Assembly: GCF_003992675.1 (NCBI RefSeq)
Contig: NZ_RZMZ01000004.1
Coordinates: 7,501-71,500, forward strand
Direction: 5' to 3'
From: Flagellimonas marinaquae
GTDB taxonomy: Bacteria; Bacteroidota; Bacteroidia; Flavobacteriales; Flavobacteriaceae
DNA: 64,000 nt
The number at the start of each line of letters is the position of its first letter. The first letter of the stretch is position 1. Shown here piece after piece: positions 8,559-19,001 of the stretch. The notes under the pieces were generated by a model that worked only from the letters and a program-made list of their open reading frames with translations, was not told the origin of the DNA and did no database searches. The translations under genes and the position numbers were made by a program.

Positions 8559-9902
8559 TTAATCGCTGCTGCGCTCCTCTCTGCGAAGCTGTCTTTGAAT
8601 CTTTCTAATGGCCGATTCAATAGATTTTTCAGGTTCAATGATGTTATACTCTCCCCAAAAATCAGGGTCTGAGAAACCAGAGGCCTCATCACTTAGGATT
8701 ACGGATTTTCGAATACGTTGACGGTATTTTGGCCTTTCGTCCTTGCCGACTTTTTCCCAGTCGGTTACGGCCATTTCAGCGGTCATGCTGTATTGTGAAT
8801 TGAACCATTTATCGGCCCAGTCCACTTTGAACTCCATAAAAACACTGCTATACCCATAAAACCATTTCCCGTCTTTTTCCCTGTAATCCACACGGTAGGA
8901 GACTTCGGTGGGCCACACGTCCACTCTCGCTGGTTTTTTCCGTACAAAAAGCTGTGCGGCCATATCCCTGTCCGTAATATTCAGTGAAAATATGGCGCCT
9001 GTCAAAACTTTCTTGTCGACATCAATGTACAGCTCGCCTCGATAAAGGGGTTCCAGTACATCTGGTCGTTGGTCAAACTTGATGACATAGATCAATTGAT
9101 CGCTGGTACGCGTGGAACGGTCAAAGGTGAACTTGTAATCTTCCAACATTTCCTCAGAAAATAGATAATCTGGATACTTCATCAAATCCACATAGAGCGT
9201 ATTGTAAGGTCCTCCTTGTAGTTTAAGGGCCACGGTGTCCAATTTGCTGTAGTCCGTACTTTTTCTTGCCTTGTATAGCTCCACGGCATCTTCACGGTTG
9301 ATATTGTATGGTGTTTTGTACACATTGACCACGGCTTCTGCCAAGGATACGTTCTTTCTTCTTCTTTTAATGGTTTCCCTGTAGAATGCGGTCATTAAGG
9401 TAGGGTCCGTAAAATAGTTTTCGCCCCTATTCTTCAGTGTTTCCTTAAAAAGGGCCATCGCATCCTTTGGGGCGTTAATGTTTACCTCAGATAATTGGGT
9501 TGCCGATACTTCAAGATAGATTTCATTCTTTTCGTGTTGTAGGCTCGAAATAGGGATTTGTTTTGTTCTGTAGCCCAAAAAAGAAATGATAACGTTTTTA
9601 TCGAGGTGTTCCTTCGGAACTTTTAAAAGAAAGTTCCCTTCTGTATTGGTAATGGTACTGATATTGGTGCTTTCTACCGTAAGGGTAGCAAAGACCAAGG
9701 ATTTATTGCTTGATTCCTCTTTGACCTCACCGCTGTATTCATTGTATTCCATGGCAACGGTTTCTTCCTGCAGGGCCAAGCCACTAAAAGGGTTGATTAG
9801 GAATATGGCCACTAAGAATGCAATTCGCAAGGCGCCGGATTTTAGTTTTAAAATCAGAGAAAGGTTGATAGGTGACATAGGTGCAATTTTCTTTTTTTCC
9901 AT
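8559..9902 (-). CDS. Exported protein with CarboxypepD_reg-like N-terminal domain
   Basis: 447 residues. After a hydrophobic signal/anchor (about 28-45) a domain of roughly 80 residues (GEVKEESSNKSLVFATLTVES... NTEGNFLLKVP... ISFLGYRTKQIPIS) matches the carboxypeptidase-regulatory-like beta-sandwich found at the N-terminus of SusC-type receptors. No TonB plug or barrel follows. Instead there is a 300-residue domain (FYRETIKRRRKN, YIDVDKKVLTGAIFSLN) seen repeatedly in Bacteroidota hypothetical proteins. I infer a periplasmic or outer-membrane-associated envelope protein; function unknown. Met9 is an alternative start. It sits alone between two peptidase genes of the same strand. Confidence 0.75.
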   Translation of the reverse strand: MEKKKIAPMSPINLSLILKLKSGALRIAFLVAIFLINPFSGLALQEETVAMEYNEYSGEVKEESSNKSLVFATLTVESTNISTITNTEGNFLLKVPKEHLDKNVIISFLGYRTKQIPISSLQHEKNEIYLEVSATQLSEVNINAPKDAMALFKETLKNRGENYFTDPTLMTAFYRETIKRRRKNVSLAEAVVNVYKTPYNINREDAVELYKARKSTDYSKLDTVALKLQGGPYNTLYVDLMKYPDYLFSEEMLEDYKFTFDRSTRTSDQLIYVIKFDQRPDVLEPLYRGELYIDVDKKVLTGAIFSLNITDRDMAAQLFVRKKPARVDVWPTEVSYRVDYREKDGKWFYGYSSVFMEFKVDWADKWFNSQYSMTAEMAVTDWEKVGKDERPKYRQRIRKSVILSDEASGFSDPDFWGEYNIIEPEKSIESAIRKIQRQLRREERSSD

Positions 9903-9994
9903 TCTACTAAAGATACAAAAAAAAGGACATACGCTTTTGTTCGGATTGCGTTAAAAACCAAACAATACGCTAAATGTCAACCTTTAAGAGTGAT

Positions 9995-12442
9995 CTATTC
10001 TACCATAAAAAGGGCATTGGCAAAAAACAGTTTTCCGTTCTCCCAAAATCCTCTAAAAAGCGGATTGTCCACCATATACACCACTTGGCCGCGGCCATAG
10101 TTTTCCACCCCAAAGATTAGCGTTTCTGCAATACGCTTTTGGGCCTCTATACCCGCAAAACCAGAAAATGGTTTGGTATTCTGCTCCAGATAAACAGCGT
10201 TGCCGTAATCTAGATATTCGTAGGCACTGCTACCCAACTTTAGTGAAAAATAATCTGAATCGTACCCATAGGCAAGCGGGTTCGAATTGTCCACCTTAGT
10301 TTTGAAAATAGCTCCGGTAATGGCTCCCTTGATGCGTTCCCTCTCCCAATCTTCATAAGGTTGCGGGGAATTTTCACTGGTATCCTTTTCCATTTTCTTT
10401 TGTTTGATTCCGAAACCATTTTCTCCGTCAAGTGCATTTATGGACCCTCCCATGGCTATAATTTTTCCACCTTGGCGAACCCAGCTTTTCAACTCGGAAA
10501 GTTTGTCCTCACTAAAATAGTTGCCATAACGCCCGTCGGGCAAAATCAAAATGTGGTACTCGTCTAAATCCACCCTATCGGCATATTCATCATCGATTAC
10601 GGTCAAAGGATAATGCAATTGCTGTTCAAAAAAGTGCCAAATTTCCCCAAATCGTAGGGTAGAGGTGGGGCCACCGGACAAAACGGCTATTTTGGGTTTG
10701 GTGATCATTTGAATGGATGACGACCCAAAGTCTTTTCCTGAATCCACAAAACCGGTACTGGTTGCCGTGATGTCCTTGTTGAATTTTTGGACAATGGAAT
10801 TCAGGGCAGTGATAAAATCTTTTTTGTTTTCATTATCACCTTTGGTGATGATCAAAGTACCACGGTCAAAGGACTTGCCATCAATGCTAAAGGGGTGGTC
10901 AGCTTTGCGGACCCTTATACCTTCATTGAGCAAAGCAGCTAAAAAACGGGCATCTTCCATACTGTTCCAATCCGCGAGATAGGCATAGCTGCCACTGTTG
11001 ATGCTGGAGCTAGCCACCCTCGGTTGCACCGCTTGTGGCGAAACTGTGGAGGTGGAAGCAATAGCATCCAATCCATAAGCATAAGGCAACGACCAAGCGG
11101 TAATGTCGTACGTCAACGAATCCGAAAGTTTGGCGTTGGGCTCGAACAGCACTTTTACCAAGGTTCCTTTAGGTTGATCTGTAGATACGACCATGCCGTT
11201 TTTATTGATGGTCAGGCTACCTGTACTACCAGAACTGTAATGATGTCCTTTGTAAGAACCGCTCTCAAGGTCTCCGTATGCAATGTTGTGCTTTTCCAAA
11301 AGGGACTTTAAGGCGTTCAATTTGTCTTTATCTCCTTTCAGCACGTAGCTCTTGTACTTGAATGCTTTGTTTTGATGGAACTTTCTAAATTCTTCGTTGA
11401 GTTTTTGTGCATTTTGGGAAGAGACCTCCACCGTAGAAAGCCCCGTTGTAAAGTGATGGGCAATACGGTCCTTCAAGGTAAGGGTGTCTCCAATGGAGGT
11501 GATAATACCCAATCCGGCCCTTCCGCTTCCACCTTGCTCATAGGTCATCCCGATGGAACCATTGTACATGGGATAAGTATCCCCATAACTTGGATACAAC
11601 AAGTCAAATACCTCTTTAGTGAAATAGAACCAACCATTGGCATCAAAATATTTGGCATGGTTCCTACCCAAGGTTACCTGAAAATTTCGTTGGAAATCTG
11701 TTATCACTTCGTGATAGGGTTCCGCCGCCGGTGCAAAATAATAGGGGTTGTCCACACCTTGTTCATGGAAATCCACATGAACATGGGGCAACCATTGGTT
11801 GAACACTTTTAGGCGCTGCTGGCTTTCCACTTGCGTTAGCCAGGCCCAGTCACGGTTCAAATCGAACATGTAGTGATTGCTCCGACCACTCCACCAACCT
11901 TCGTGGTGCTCCTTACTGTTAGGGTCCACTTGGTATGGGGTATTTTTGAATTGATTGTACCAGTTGCTGTACCGGTCCCGACCGTCGGGATTGATACAGG
12001 GATCCATAATCACCACCGTGTTCTCTAAATAGGAGCTTTTGTTGGTCAACAGTTCATAAATGGTTTTCATGGAAGCCTCGGTACTCACGCTTTCGTTACC
12101 GTGCACGTTATAACTCAACCAAACAATGGCCTTGGATAAATTCCCCGTTCCTTCCGTATCTTTCAAATGCTCCTGACGAATATTCTCCAAATTGGAAAGG
12201 TTTTCCGCAGACGATACATAAGCCAAAATGAGGGGTCTCCGCTCATTGGTCTGTCCGTAAACGGTTAGTTTTACCCTATCGGGAGCTGCTTCGGCCAAGT
12301 ATTCGTAATAATCTACCACCTCATGATGGCGACTGAACTGTGTTCCGAGTTCGTATCCCAAAAATTCAGAGGGGGATTTTAATTGTTGTGCGGAGGCGGA
12401 AATCGCGACTAAGAAAACAAGAGAAAGTAAAAATCTGGTCAT
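9995..12442 (-). CDS. M14 family zinc carboxypeptidase, secreted
   Basis: The frame extends to 12535, but the signal peptide MTRFLLSLVFLVAISASAQ begins at 12442, so I start there (815 residues). The M14 zinc site is visible as HxxE in NVHGNE (His114, Glu117) and a later DFHEQG (His226), with the substrate-binding NPDGRDRY segment near 151-158. The catalytic Glu is probably in MTYEQGG. Beyond about residue 500 a GATase-like alpha/beta domain follows (IAVLSGGPTSTLRFGEIWHFFEQ... ILPDGRYG... WVRQGGKIIAMGG). Such two-domain M14 enzymes are common exported peptidases in marine Bacteroidota and take part in peptide degradation. A TAGATTTG box lies at 12464-12471. Confidence 0.88.
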   Translation of the reverse strand: MTRFLLSLVFLVAISASAQQLKSPSEFLGYELGTQFSRHHEVVDYYEYLAEAAPDRVKLTVYGQTNERRPLILAYVSSAENLSNLENIRQEHLKDTEGTGNLSKAIVWLSYNVHGNESVSTEASMKTIYELLTNKSSYLENTVVIMDPCINPDGRDRYSNWYNQFKNTPYQVDPNSKEHHEGWWSGRSNHYMFDLNRDWAWLTQVESQQRLKVFNQWLPHVHVDFHEQGVDNPYYFAPAAEPYHEVITDFQRNFQVTLGRNHAKYFDANGWFYFTKEVFDLLYPSYGDTYPMYNGSIGMTYEQGGSGRAGLGIITSIGDTLTLKDRIAHHFTTGLSTVEVSSQNAQKLNEEFRKFHQNKAFKYKSYVLKGDKDKLNALKSLLEKHNIAYGDLESGSYKGHHYSSGSTGSLTINKNGMVVSTDQPKGTLVKVLFEPNAKLSDSLTYDITAWSLPYAYGLDAIASTSTVSPQAVQPRVASSSINSGSYAYLADWNSMEDARFLAALLNEGIRVRKADHPFSIDGKSFDRGTLIITKGDNENKKDFITALNSIVQKFNKDITATSTGFVDSGKDFGSSSIQMITKPKIAVLSGGPTSTLRFGEIWHFFEQQLHYPLTVIDDEYADRVDLDEYHILILPDGRYGNYFSEDKLSELKSWVRQGGKIIAMGGSINALDGENGFGIKQKKMEKDTSENSPQPYEDWERERIKGAITGAIFKTKVDNSNPLAYGYDSDYFSLKLGSSAYEYLDYGNAVYLEQNTKPFSGFAGIEAQKRIAETLIFGVENYGRGQVVYMVDNPLFRGFWENGKLFFANALFMVE

Positions 12443-12572
12443 GCTTGGGTTAATTGATTCTACCAAATCTACTAATAAATTAGGGCAGAATCCTAATTTT
12501 TGGATGGGCCTTGGCCAAATTTGCATAAAATTCAATTAACGTATTTTTAGGATCAGAAACAAAGAAGAGACT

Positions 12573-12580
12573 TATCTTTG
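12573..12580 (+). promoter_or_regulatory. Probable -7 box of bshC
   Basis: TATCTTTG fits TAnnTTTG and lies 20 bp upstream of the bshC ATG. No clear TTG at 17-23 bp upstream was found. Confidence 0.4.
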
Positions 12581-12600
12581 AACACCTCATTATCGATTGA

Positions 12601-14205
12601 ATGGAAGTAGAATGTATACCCTTTAAGGAAACTGGTTATTTTTCTCAACTGATTTGCGATTATTTAGAACAGAAAAAAGCATTAGCTCCTTTTTACCATA
12701 GGTACCCACTGGCCGAGAATTTTGATGACCAAATACAAGAGAAGATGGCCAACTTCCCTAAAGAAAACCGCACTATGCTGGTTGCTGCCCTAAAAAGGCA
12801 GTATCGGGATGTTGCGACTTCCAAAGCGACTCGAAAGAACATAGAATCCCTTCAAGACGGTACATCCTTTACCGTAACAACGGGGCATCAATTGAACCTG
12901 TTTACCGGGCCACTGTACTTTCTGTATAAAATTGTATCTACCATCAATCTGGCCAAAAAACTGAACAAGGAACATCCCAACAACCATGTTGTACCTGTAT
13001 ATTGGATGGCCACAGAGGACCATGATTTTGAGGAAATTAACTACTTCAACCTGCATGGCAAAAAGGTGCTTTGGAACAGAAAGGCTTCTGGGGCGGTGGG
13101 CCGACTTTCCATAGAAGGTCTGGAAGATGTATTTGATGTGTTTGCCGCTGAACTGGGCAATTTGGGACTAACGGAAGATTTAAAGACCCTGTTCCAAAAG
13201 GCTTATTTGGAGCATGGGACCTTAACGCAGGCCACTCGTTATTTGGCCAATGCCCTGTTTGGGGAAGAAGGGTTGGTGATTGTTGATGGTGATGACAAGG
13301 AACTCAAAAAATTGTTGGTGCCCTACGCCAAAACGGATATACTGGAGCATGTTCCGTATCAAAAAATAAATAAAACCATCGAGGCTTTGCAAGAGGCCTC
13401 TCCGGATTATACCATTCAGGTCAACCCAAGGGAAATCAATTATTTTTATTTAAAGGACGGTCTCAGGGAGCGTATTATCCTCAAAAAGGGGAAATATCAC
13501 GTCATCAATACCCATTTGGATTTTACTAAGGAAGAACTCCTAGCGGAACTGGAAGAAAATCCAGAACGATTTTCGCCTAACGTGGTGGCCCGTCCGCTCT
13601 ATCAAGAAGTAATTCTGCCCAACCTGTGCTACATTGGTGGAGGAGGGGAGTTGGCCTATTGGTTGGAACTTAAGTCCTATTTTGATGAGGTAGGGGTTAC
13701 GTTTCCGATGCTGATGTTGCGCAATTCAGCTTTGCTGATTACCGAAAAACAATCGGAAAAGGTGGAAAAGATGGGGCTGAAAGTATCCCATTTGTTCATG
13801 AAGCAACATTCGCTAATCAATAAAAAGATACGCGATATTTCCAACATTGACATTGATTTCTCTCCCCAGAAAAAGTTGCTGGAAGAGCAATTTCAGCATA
13901 TGTACGAGTTGGCTGAAAAAACCGATAAAAGCTTCTTGGGTGCAGTCAAGGCGCAGGAAGTGAAGCAAAAAAAAGGGTTGGATAATTTGGAAAAGCGTTT
14001 GTTACGGGCCCAAAAGCGGAAACTAAAGGACCATGTAGTACGCTTAACGGAACTACAGAACGAATTGTTTCCCAATCAATCGCTACAGGAAAGGCAACTC
14101 AACTTTTCCGAAATGTACCTGCACATGGGAGAAGGTCTTATTCCTTTGTTGTTGGACACGTTGGATCCGTTCTCCAAGGATTTCACAATTATTCGGCACG
14201 AATAG
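12601..14205 (+). CDS. bshC: Bacillithiol biosynthesis cysteine-adding enzyme BshC
   Basis: 534 residues, the usual length. The Rossmann-like core shows TTGHQLNLFTGPLYFLYK, YWMATEDHDFEEINYF and GGGGELAYWLELK, all hallmark BshC blocks, followed by a long C-terminal coiled coil (about 400-500, Lys/Glu/Leu rich). BshC is the putative last enzyme of bacillithiol synthesis, joining cysteine to glucosaminyl-malate. The other steps (bshA glycosyltransferase, bshB deacetylase) are not in this window, which is normal in Bacteroidota where the genes are scattered. It is monocistronic: its own hairpin terminators follow and the next gene is convergent. Confidence 0.93.
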   Translation: MEVECIPFKETGYFSQLICDYLEQKKALAPFYHRYPLAENFDDQIQEKMANFPKENRTMLVAALKRQYRDVATSKATRKNIESLQDGTSFTVTTGHQLNLFTGPLYFLYKIVSTINLAKKLNKEHPNNHVVPVYWMATEDHDFEEINYFNLHGKKVLWNRKASGAVGRLSIEGLEDVFDVFAAELGNLGLTEDLKTLFQKAYLEHGTLTQATRYLANALFGEEGLVIVDGDDKELKKLLVPYAKTDILEHVPYQKINKTIEALQEASPDYTIQVNPREINYFYLKDGLRERIILKKGKYHVINTHLDFTKEELLAELEENPERFSPNVVARPLYQEVILPNLCYIGGGGELAYWLELKSYFDEVGVTFPMLMLRNSALLITEKQSEKVEKMGLKVSHLFMKQHSLINKKIRDISNIDIDFSPQKKLLEEQFQHMYELAEKTDKSFLGAVKAQEVKQKKGLDNLEKRLLRAQKRKLKDHVVRLTELQNELFPNQSLQERQLNFSEMYLHMGEGLIPLLLDTLDPFSKDFTIIRHE

Positions 14206-14253
14206 GGTAGCACCCTAAACTTTTCCATTTGTTTATTTTCTAAAAAAATTGAA

Positions 14254-14283
14254 AACCTTGGTAGGGTATTTTCCTCCAAGGTT
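14254..14283 (+). terminator. Hairpin downstream of bshC
   Basis: AACCTTGG at 14254-14261 pairs with CCAAGGTT at 14276-14283, and the inner AGG/CCT extends the stem. It lies 48 bp after the bshC stop with only a weak T-run, so it may be a first, leaky terminator before the stronger one at 14365. Confidence 0.5.
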
Positions 14284-14364
14284 GTTTCATTACCGTAAAT
14301 AGCTATGAAAATTTAAATTTTGAGTTGGTTAACTCATATGTTTAGGTTGGTTTTGATTTTATTG

Positions 14365-14395
14365 AAAAGCCCCGGAGTGGTTCCCGGGGCTTTTT
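14365..14395. terminator. Bidirectional terminator, bshC / beta-PGM
   Basis: A perfect 11-bp stem, AAAAGCCCCGG with CCGGGGCTTTT, closes an 8-nt loop and carries T-runs on both strands. It sits between two convergent genes and can serve both. Confidence 0.88.
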
Positions 14396-14417
14396 GTTTT
14401 TATAAACTTTGAGGGAG

Positions 14418-15083
14418 CTAAAACAGTTCCTTAAAATGTGATTTTACCTCAAAAAGGGTAGCCTCTTTCATGGTGTTGAAGCGAATATCCGCGTGACCTA
14501 CACGCTCTTCAGGTCCGATACCAACACTATGAAACTTTCCAGCTTTGGCAGCATCGATGCCTTTTTCAGCATCCTCAAAAACGATACAATTTTCTGGGGG
14601 GAGTCCCAATTTTTCAGCAGCGTAAAGGAAAATGTCCGGTTCGGGTTTGCTTTTGGAGACGCTGTTCCCATCGCCTATCACATCAAAGAAATGTGTAGCG
14701 TTCAATTGTTTTAAAACCTTTATGGCGTTTTTGCTAGCACTACCCAGGGCAACCTTGAATCCCTCAGATCGTAGATGGGTTAGAAGTTCGCGAGCTCCGG
14801 GGAGGTAGTCATCTGGAGTCATGTCATCCAGACTCGCCACATAAATATCGTTTTTTTTGGTGGCCAGTTCCTCTACCGTGGCATCATCCAAAGTAACTTG
14901 GTTGTAATCCATAATCACTTTTATCGAATCCATTCGGGAGATTCCCCTGAGTTTTTCATTGAGTTCACGGTCGAATTTCCAGTTCATATCATCGGACAGT
15001 TTCTTCCAAGCTTCGTAATGGAGTTCGGCCGTATCGGTGATCACACCGTCCAAATCAAAAATAAATCCCTTGATCATGGTCAT
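14418..15083 (-). CDS. pgmB: Beta-phosphoglucomutase (HAD superfamily)
   Basis: 221 residues, full length. The HAD motif I is FDLDGVITDT (Asp10 nucleophile, Asp12 acid/base) and is followed by the substrate-recognition phrase AELHYEAWKKL. A cap domain with LRGISRMDS, motif II GSASKN, motif III Lys in KSKPEPDIF and motif IV FEDAEKGIDAAKAG complete the set. The enzyme interconverts beta-glucose 1-phosphate and glucose 6-phosphate in maltose/trehalose breakdown. Usually this gene sits with maltose phosphorylase and transport genes. Here it stands alone, although alpha-glucan genes lie 40 kb away. Starts at 15083 or 15077 are equally likely. Confidence 0.85.
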   Translation of the reverse strand: MTMIKGFIFDLDGVITDTAELHYEAWKKLSDDMNWKFDRELNEKLRGISRMDSIKVIMDYNQVTLDDATVEELATKKNDIYVASLDDMTPDDYLPGARELLTHLRSEGFKVALGSASKNAIKVLKQLNATHFFDVIGDGNSVSKSKPEPDIFLYAAEKLGLPPENCIVFEDAEKGIDAAKAGKFHSVGIGPEERVGHADIRFNTMKEATLFEVKSHFKELF

Positions 15084-15225
15084 TAGTGTTTAGACCGCAA
15101 AGAAATAATGAAATCAGTTAAGAAAAAAACTATATAGCAATATGTTCTTTCCGATTGGCGGTGTAAGGCGAATCCAGAACTGGCCGAACTGTTGATAACC
15201 CGTTGGAATTACTTGTGGGGAAAAC

Positions 15226-15282
15226 TTGTCATAAATAACCTTTAAAAGATACTTTTGCAACTAAAGCAAATTGCTATTTTTG
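15226..15282 (+). promoter_or_regulatory. Tandem guaA promoters
   Basis: TTG at 15226-15228, 21 bp, then TACTTTTG at 15250-15257 is a full match to the Bacteroidota TTG-N17-23-TAnnTTTG promoter. A second pair, TTG at 15255-15257, 17 bp, TATTTTTG at 15275-15282, ends only 3 bp before the guaA ATG and would give a leaderless message. The two overlap at the TTTG of the first box. Confidence 0.65.
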
Positions 15283-15285
15283 CCC

Positions 15286-16818
15286 ATGCATAACAACGTA
15301 CTCATCCTAGACTTTGGTTCCCAGTACACACAATTGATCGCTAGACGCGTTAGGGAACTCAACATTTACTCAGAAATTAAACCGTACAATAAACTGCCGG
15401 AAAATTTGTCCGATTACAAAGCAGTAATTCTTTCCGGGTCCCCGTCATCGGTGCGTTCGGAGAGTGCCCCGCATCCCGATTTATCTGAAATAAAGGGAAA
15501 AATACCCCTTTTGGGCATTTGCTACGGTGCACAATACCTGTCCCATTTTCATGGTGGCAATGTTGCGCCCTCCGCGACCAGGGAATATGGCAGGGCGAAC
15601 CTTTCCTTTGTAAAAGAAGGAGAAGATTTTCTAAAGGGTATTGGCGAAGGAAGTCAGGTTTGGATGAGCCATAGCGATACCATCAAAGAACTGCCCAAAG
15701 GCGCCATCCGCCTAGCGAGCACCCACGATGTAGAAAATGCCGCATATAAAATAGAAGGTGAAGCTACTTATGCGATACAGTTTCACCCCGAAGTATACCA
15801 CACCACGGACGGAACCAAATTGTTGGAAAACTTTTTGGTGAACATCGCAGGATTGGAACAAGATTGGACACCCGATGCCTTTGTGGAAACCACTGTTGAG
15901 GAATTACGACAAGAAATCGGTGACGAAAAGGTCATTTTGGGACTTTCTGGTGGCGTGGATTCCAGTGTGGCGGCCATGTTGCTGCACAAAGCTATAGGAG
16001 ACCACCTATATTGTATCTTCGTGAACAATGGTCTTCTGCGTAAAAATGAGTTTGAAAGTGTACTGGATCAGTACAAGCATATGGGACTCAATGTAAAGGG
16101 AGTGGATGCTTCGGCACGCTTTTTGGATGCCTTGAAAGGCGAATCGGACCCTGAAAAGAAACGAAAAATCATTGGAAGGGTATTTATTGAGGTTTTTGAT
16201 GATGAATCCCACCAAGTAGAGAACGCAAAATGGCTGGCACAGGGTACCATTTATCCCGATAGGATTGAGTCCGTTTCGGCTAGTGGAGGTCCATCAGCGG
16301 TAATTAAAAGTCACCATAATGTGGGGGGACTGCCTGATTACATGAAGTTAAAAATAGTAGAGCCCTTAAAAATGTTGTTTAAGGATGAAGTGAGAAGAGT
16401 AGGTGCCAGTATGGACATGCCGCCCGAAATATTGGGAAGACATCCTTTCCCAGGTCCTGGATTGGGAATTCGTATCTTGGGCGATATCACCGCAGAAAAG
16501 GTGGCCATTTTGCAAGAAGTTGACGCGATTTTTATCGATGGATTAAAAAAATGGGGACTTTATGACAAGGTTTGGCAGGCCGGAGCTATGCTTTTGCCCG
16601 TAGATAGTGTAGGTGTTATGGGAGATGAGCGTACCTATGAAAAATGTGTTGCGCTCAGGGCCGTAGAAAGTACCGATGGTATGACGGCAGATTGGGTGAA
16701 TTTGCCCTACGAATTCCTACAAAAAACCTCAAATGATATAATAAATAAGGTTAAAGGCGTTAATAGAGTGGTGTATGACATTAGCTCAAAACCACCGGCA
16801 ACTATAGAATGGGAATGA
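15286..16818 (+). CDS. guaA: GMP synthase (glutamine-hydrolysing)
   Basis: 510 residues from the ATG at 15286. A TTG at 15271 is in frame but lies inside the promoter box region, so I reject it. The N-terminal class-I glutamine amidotransferase has the nucleophile Cys in GICYGAQ and the His-Glu pair in QFHPEVYHT. The ATP-pyrophosphatase domain has the P-loop [10 protein letters not shown]. The C-terminal dimerisation domain ends in the invariant KPPATIEWE. It aminates XMP to GMP in purine synthesis. The stop codon overlaps the next ATG (ATGA), so guaA heads a tightly packed run of four genes. Confidence 0.97.
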   Translation: MHNNVLILDFGSQYTQLIARRVRELNIYSEIKPYNKLPENLSDYKAVILSGSPSSVRSESAPHPDLSEIKGKIPLLGICYGAQYLSHFHGGNVAPSATREYGRANLSFVKEGEDFLKGIGEGSQVWMSHSDTIKELPKGAIRLASTHDVENAAYKIEGEATYAIQFHPEVYHTTDGTKLLENFLVNIAGLEQDWTPDAFVETTVEELRQEIGDEKVILGLSGGVDSSVAAMLLHKAIGDHLYCIFVNNGLLRKNEFESVLDQYKHMGLNVKGVDASARFLDALKGESDPEKKRKIIGRVFIEVFDDESHQVENAKWLAQGTIYPDRIESVSASGGPSAVIKSHHNVGGLPDYMKLKIVEPLKMLFKDEVRRVGASMDMPPEILGRHPFPGPGLGIRILGDITAEKVAILQEVDAIFIDGLKKWGLYDKVWQAGAMLLPVDSVGVMGDERTYEKCVALRAVESTDGMTADWVNLPYEFLQKTSNDIINKVKGVNRVVYDISSKPPATIEWE

Positions 16819-19001
16819 AAAAATATATGTTACGACTGGTTTTTACCATGGTCTTATTATTGGTCATGGTGCCGGTTTCTGCACAAAATTATGCTACACA
16901 CGCGGTAAAGGAAGGCGAAACATTACAAAGCATTTCACAAAAATATCGGGTGACCCCTTACAGCATTTTACAGGCCAATAAGGAAATCAAAACAGCGGCT
17001 GATGTAAAGGAGAACACCATCCTCATTATTCCGTTGAAGGGGAGCAAGCCTGCGGAAACCAAACCTGTAACCAAAAAGGAGGAACCCCAGGAGGAGGAAC
17101 TAAAACCTATCCGCTTTACAAAACATAGGGTGCGGAGAAGGGAAACCCTTTTTGGACTCACTCAAAAGTATAACATTACCGAAGATCAGCTCAAGCGATA
17201 CAATACCCGATTGTACTCGGAAACGCTGGACAAGGGCATGGTGCTCCAGATTCCCGTATTTCCAGAAATCGACCCTGATGAGGAAAAGGAACTCGATTTT
17301 GAAATCTACACCGTGCAGCCCAAGGAAACCCGTTGGAGTATTGCCCACAAATATGGAATTAGTGTGGATAGTCTATTGGTGCTGAACCCCGAATTGGATA
17401 AGAATACCAATTATTTGGCTGCTGGTGAAGAACTCAAGTTACCCAGGCCCAAAGGGGATAGTCTAAAAGAGCAAAAAACTGAGATCTTTACTTCATATAC
17501 AGTGCCACCTAAGATGACCCTGTACAGTTTGGGACGGGAATATGGGATTCCAACGGACTCCATTGTGCGTTTGAACCCAGAAATCATGAAGGAGGTTGGA
17601 CTTAAGGAAGGAATGGTGGTCCGTCTACCCAAGAAAAAAGAAAAAGCAGGTTTGGTGAACACTGAAAATTATGTGTTTTATGAAGTTAAACCCAAGCAGA
17701 ATATTTTCAGGATTACCCAAAACCTAAAAATTAGCCGCGACGAACTGTTTCGATTGAACCCTGCACTCGAAAATGGATTAAAGGCCGGGATGGTGCTGAA
17801 ATTGCCCAGAGAGAAGGCAAAGGAATTGGAAGTCAAAAATGCACTTGTGCTGGATAAAATCAGCTTGGTGGACAGTATCGATGTGGAGAACAGGCCTAAG
17901 TTGGTGTATATGCTGCCCTTTCGATTGGACAAAGTGAATGTGGCCGACACCCAAAAAGCGGAAGAGCTCATTAAAAATAGAAGAGACCTAGCGATCAGCC
18001 TTGGTTTCTATACTGGAGCCATGGTGGCCTTGGACTCCATCAAAAAACTTGGGGTGTCCGTGGATGTAAAAACCTACGATACCCAATTGGACCAAGCCAA
18101 GGTGAAAGAAATTCTCCTAAGGGAAAGCCTGACCGGCGTTGATGTGGTAATTGGTCCATTGGCCGCTGGTCCCTTGGACGAGGTAGCCGTTCAAGCCGCA
18201 GCAAAAAATATTCCTGTAATAGCACCGATTGCCTCGGACAGTAAACTGAGCCATAGCAATGTATTTTTCTCTGTGCCCAGAGATGCGGTCCTTCGGGATA
18301 AAATGTTGGAACACATGGAGAAAATCCACAAAGATGAAAATATCATCATCATTGCGGATTCGACACATCAAGTGGCGCACGATTCCATTTTGAGCAAGTT
18401 TCCCTTGGCCAAGATTGCCAAGGTAATCGACAATAAATCACTGCACTTGGACCAATTTCTGGTACAATTGTCAGAAGAAAAGGAAAATTGGGTGTTTTTG
18501 GAAACCGACCAAGTAAACATGGTGTCCAGTGTTACATCTATTTTAAATTCCGCCAACATCTCTAGATTGGATGCCGAAGAAACCGATAAACAGGTTAAGG
18601 TCCGCATGTTTACCACCAGTTACAACGGGGCATTTGAAGATGAGGCCGTATCCAAAGCGCATCTGTCAAATTTGAAGTTTACCTATCCTTCATTTTATCG
18701 CGAAACGGTGAATGATGCCTTTACCAAGGCCTATACCCAAAAATATGATGGCCTGCTTCCAGACAGATATGCCGTTCGAGGCTTTGATGTGACCATGGAT
18801 GTTTTGTTAAAACTCGCCTATAAAAAGAATCTTTTTGAAACTTCTAAATACATCGGTTTGACCGAGTATGCGGGTAACAGCTTCGATTATTACAATGATT
18901 GGACATCGGGGTATTTCAACAGGGCGTGCTATATCATGGAATATGACGACCTTCGTATAAAAGAGGTAGAGCAAAAAAATGACAGCAAAAGTAACCTATA
19001 A
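16815..19001 (+). CDS. Five-LysM protein with C-terminal periplasmic-binding fold
   Basis: 728 residues from the ATG that overlaps the guaA stop; another ATG two codons earlier is possible. A signal peptide (about 1-24) is followed by five LysM-like modules, starting near residues 27, 97, 155, 215 and 275. Each opens with a Y-x-V/H-x-V-K-E/P-x-E-T-like strand and closes in a (L/I)xIP or LPR strand. From about residue 355 a type-I periplasmic-binding fold follows ([59 protein letters not shown]). LysM modules bind peptidoglycan. The combination recalls LpoA-like wall-synthase activators, but that is inference. Confidence 0.85.
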   Translation: MKKYMLRLVFTMVLLLVMVPVSAQNYATHAVKEGETLQSISQKYRVTPYSILQANKEIKTAADVKENTILIIPLKGSKPAETKPVTKKEEPQEEELKPIRFTKHRVRRRETLFGLTQKYNITEDQLKRYNTRLYSETLDKGMVLQIPVFPEIDPDEEKELDFEIYTVQPKETRWSIAHKYGISVDSLLVLNPELDKNTNYLAAGEELKLPRPKGDSLKEQKTEIFTSYTVPPKMTLYSLGREYGIPTDSIVRLNPEIMKEVGLKEGMVVRLPKKKEKAGLVNTENYVFYEVKPKQNIFRITQNLKISRDELFRLNPALENGLKAGMVLKLPREKAKELEVKNALVLDKISLVDSIDVENRPKLVYMLPFRLDKVNVADTQKAEELIKNRRDLAISLGFYTGAMVALDSIKKLGVSVDVKTYDTQLDQAKVKEILLRESLTGVDVVIGPLAAGPLDEVAVQAAAKNIPVIAPIASDSKLSHSNVFFSVPRDAVLRDKMLEHMEKIHKDENIIIIADSTHQVAHDSILSKFPLAKIAKVIDNKSLHLDQFLVQLSEEKENWVFLETDQVNMVSSVTSILNSANISRLDAEETDKQVKVRMFTTSYNGAFEDEAVSKAHLSNLKFTYPSFYRETVNDAFTKAYTQKYDGLLPDRYAVRGFDVTMDVLLKLAYKKNLFETSKYIGLTEYAGNSFDYYNDWTSGYFNRACYIMEYDDLRIKEVEQKNDSKSNL

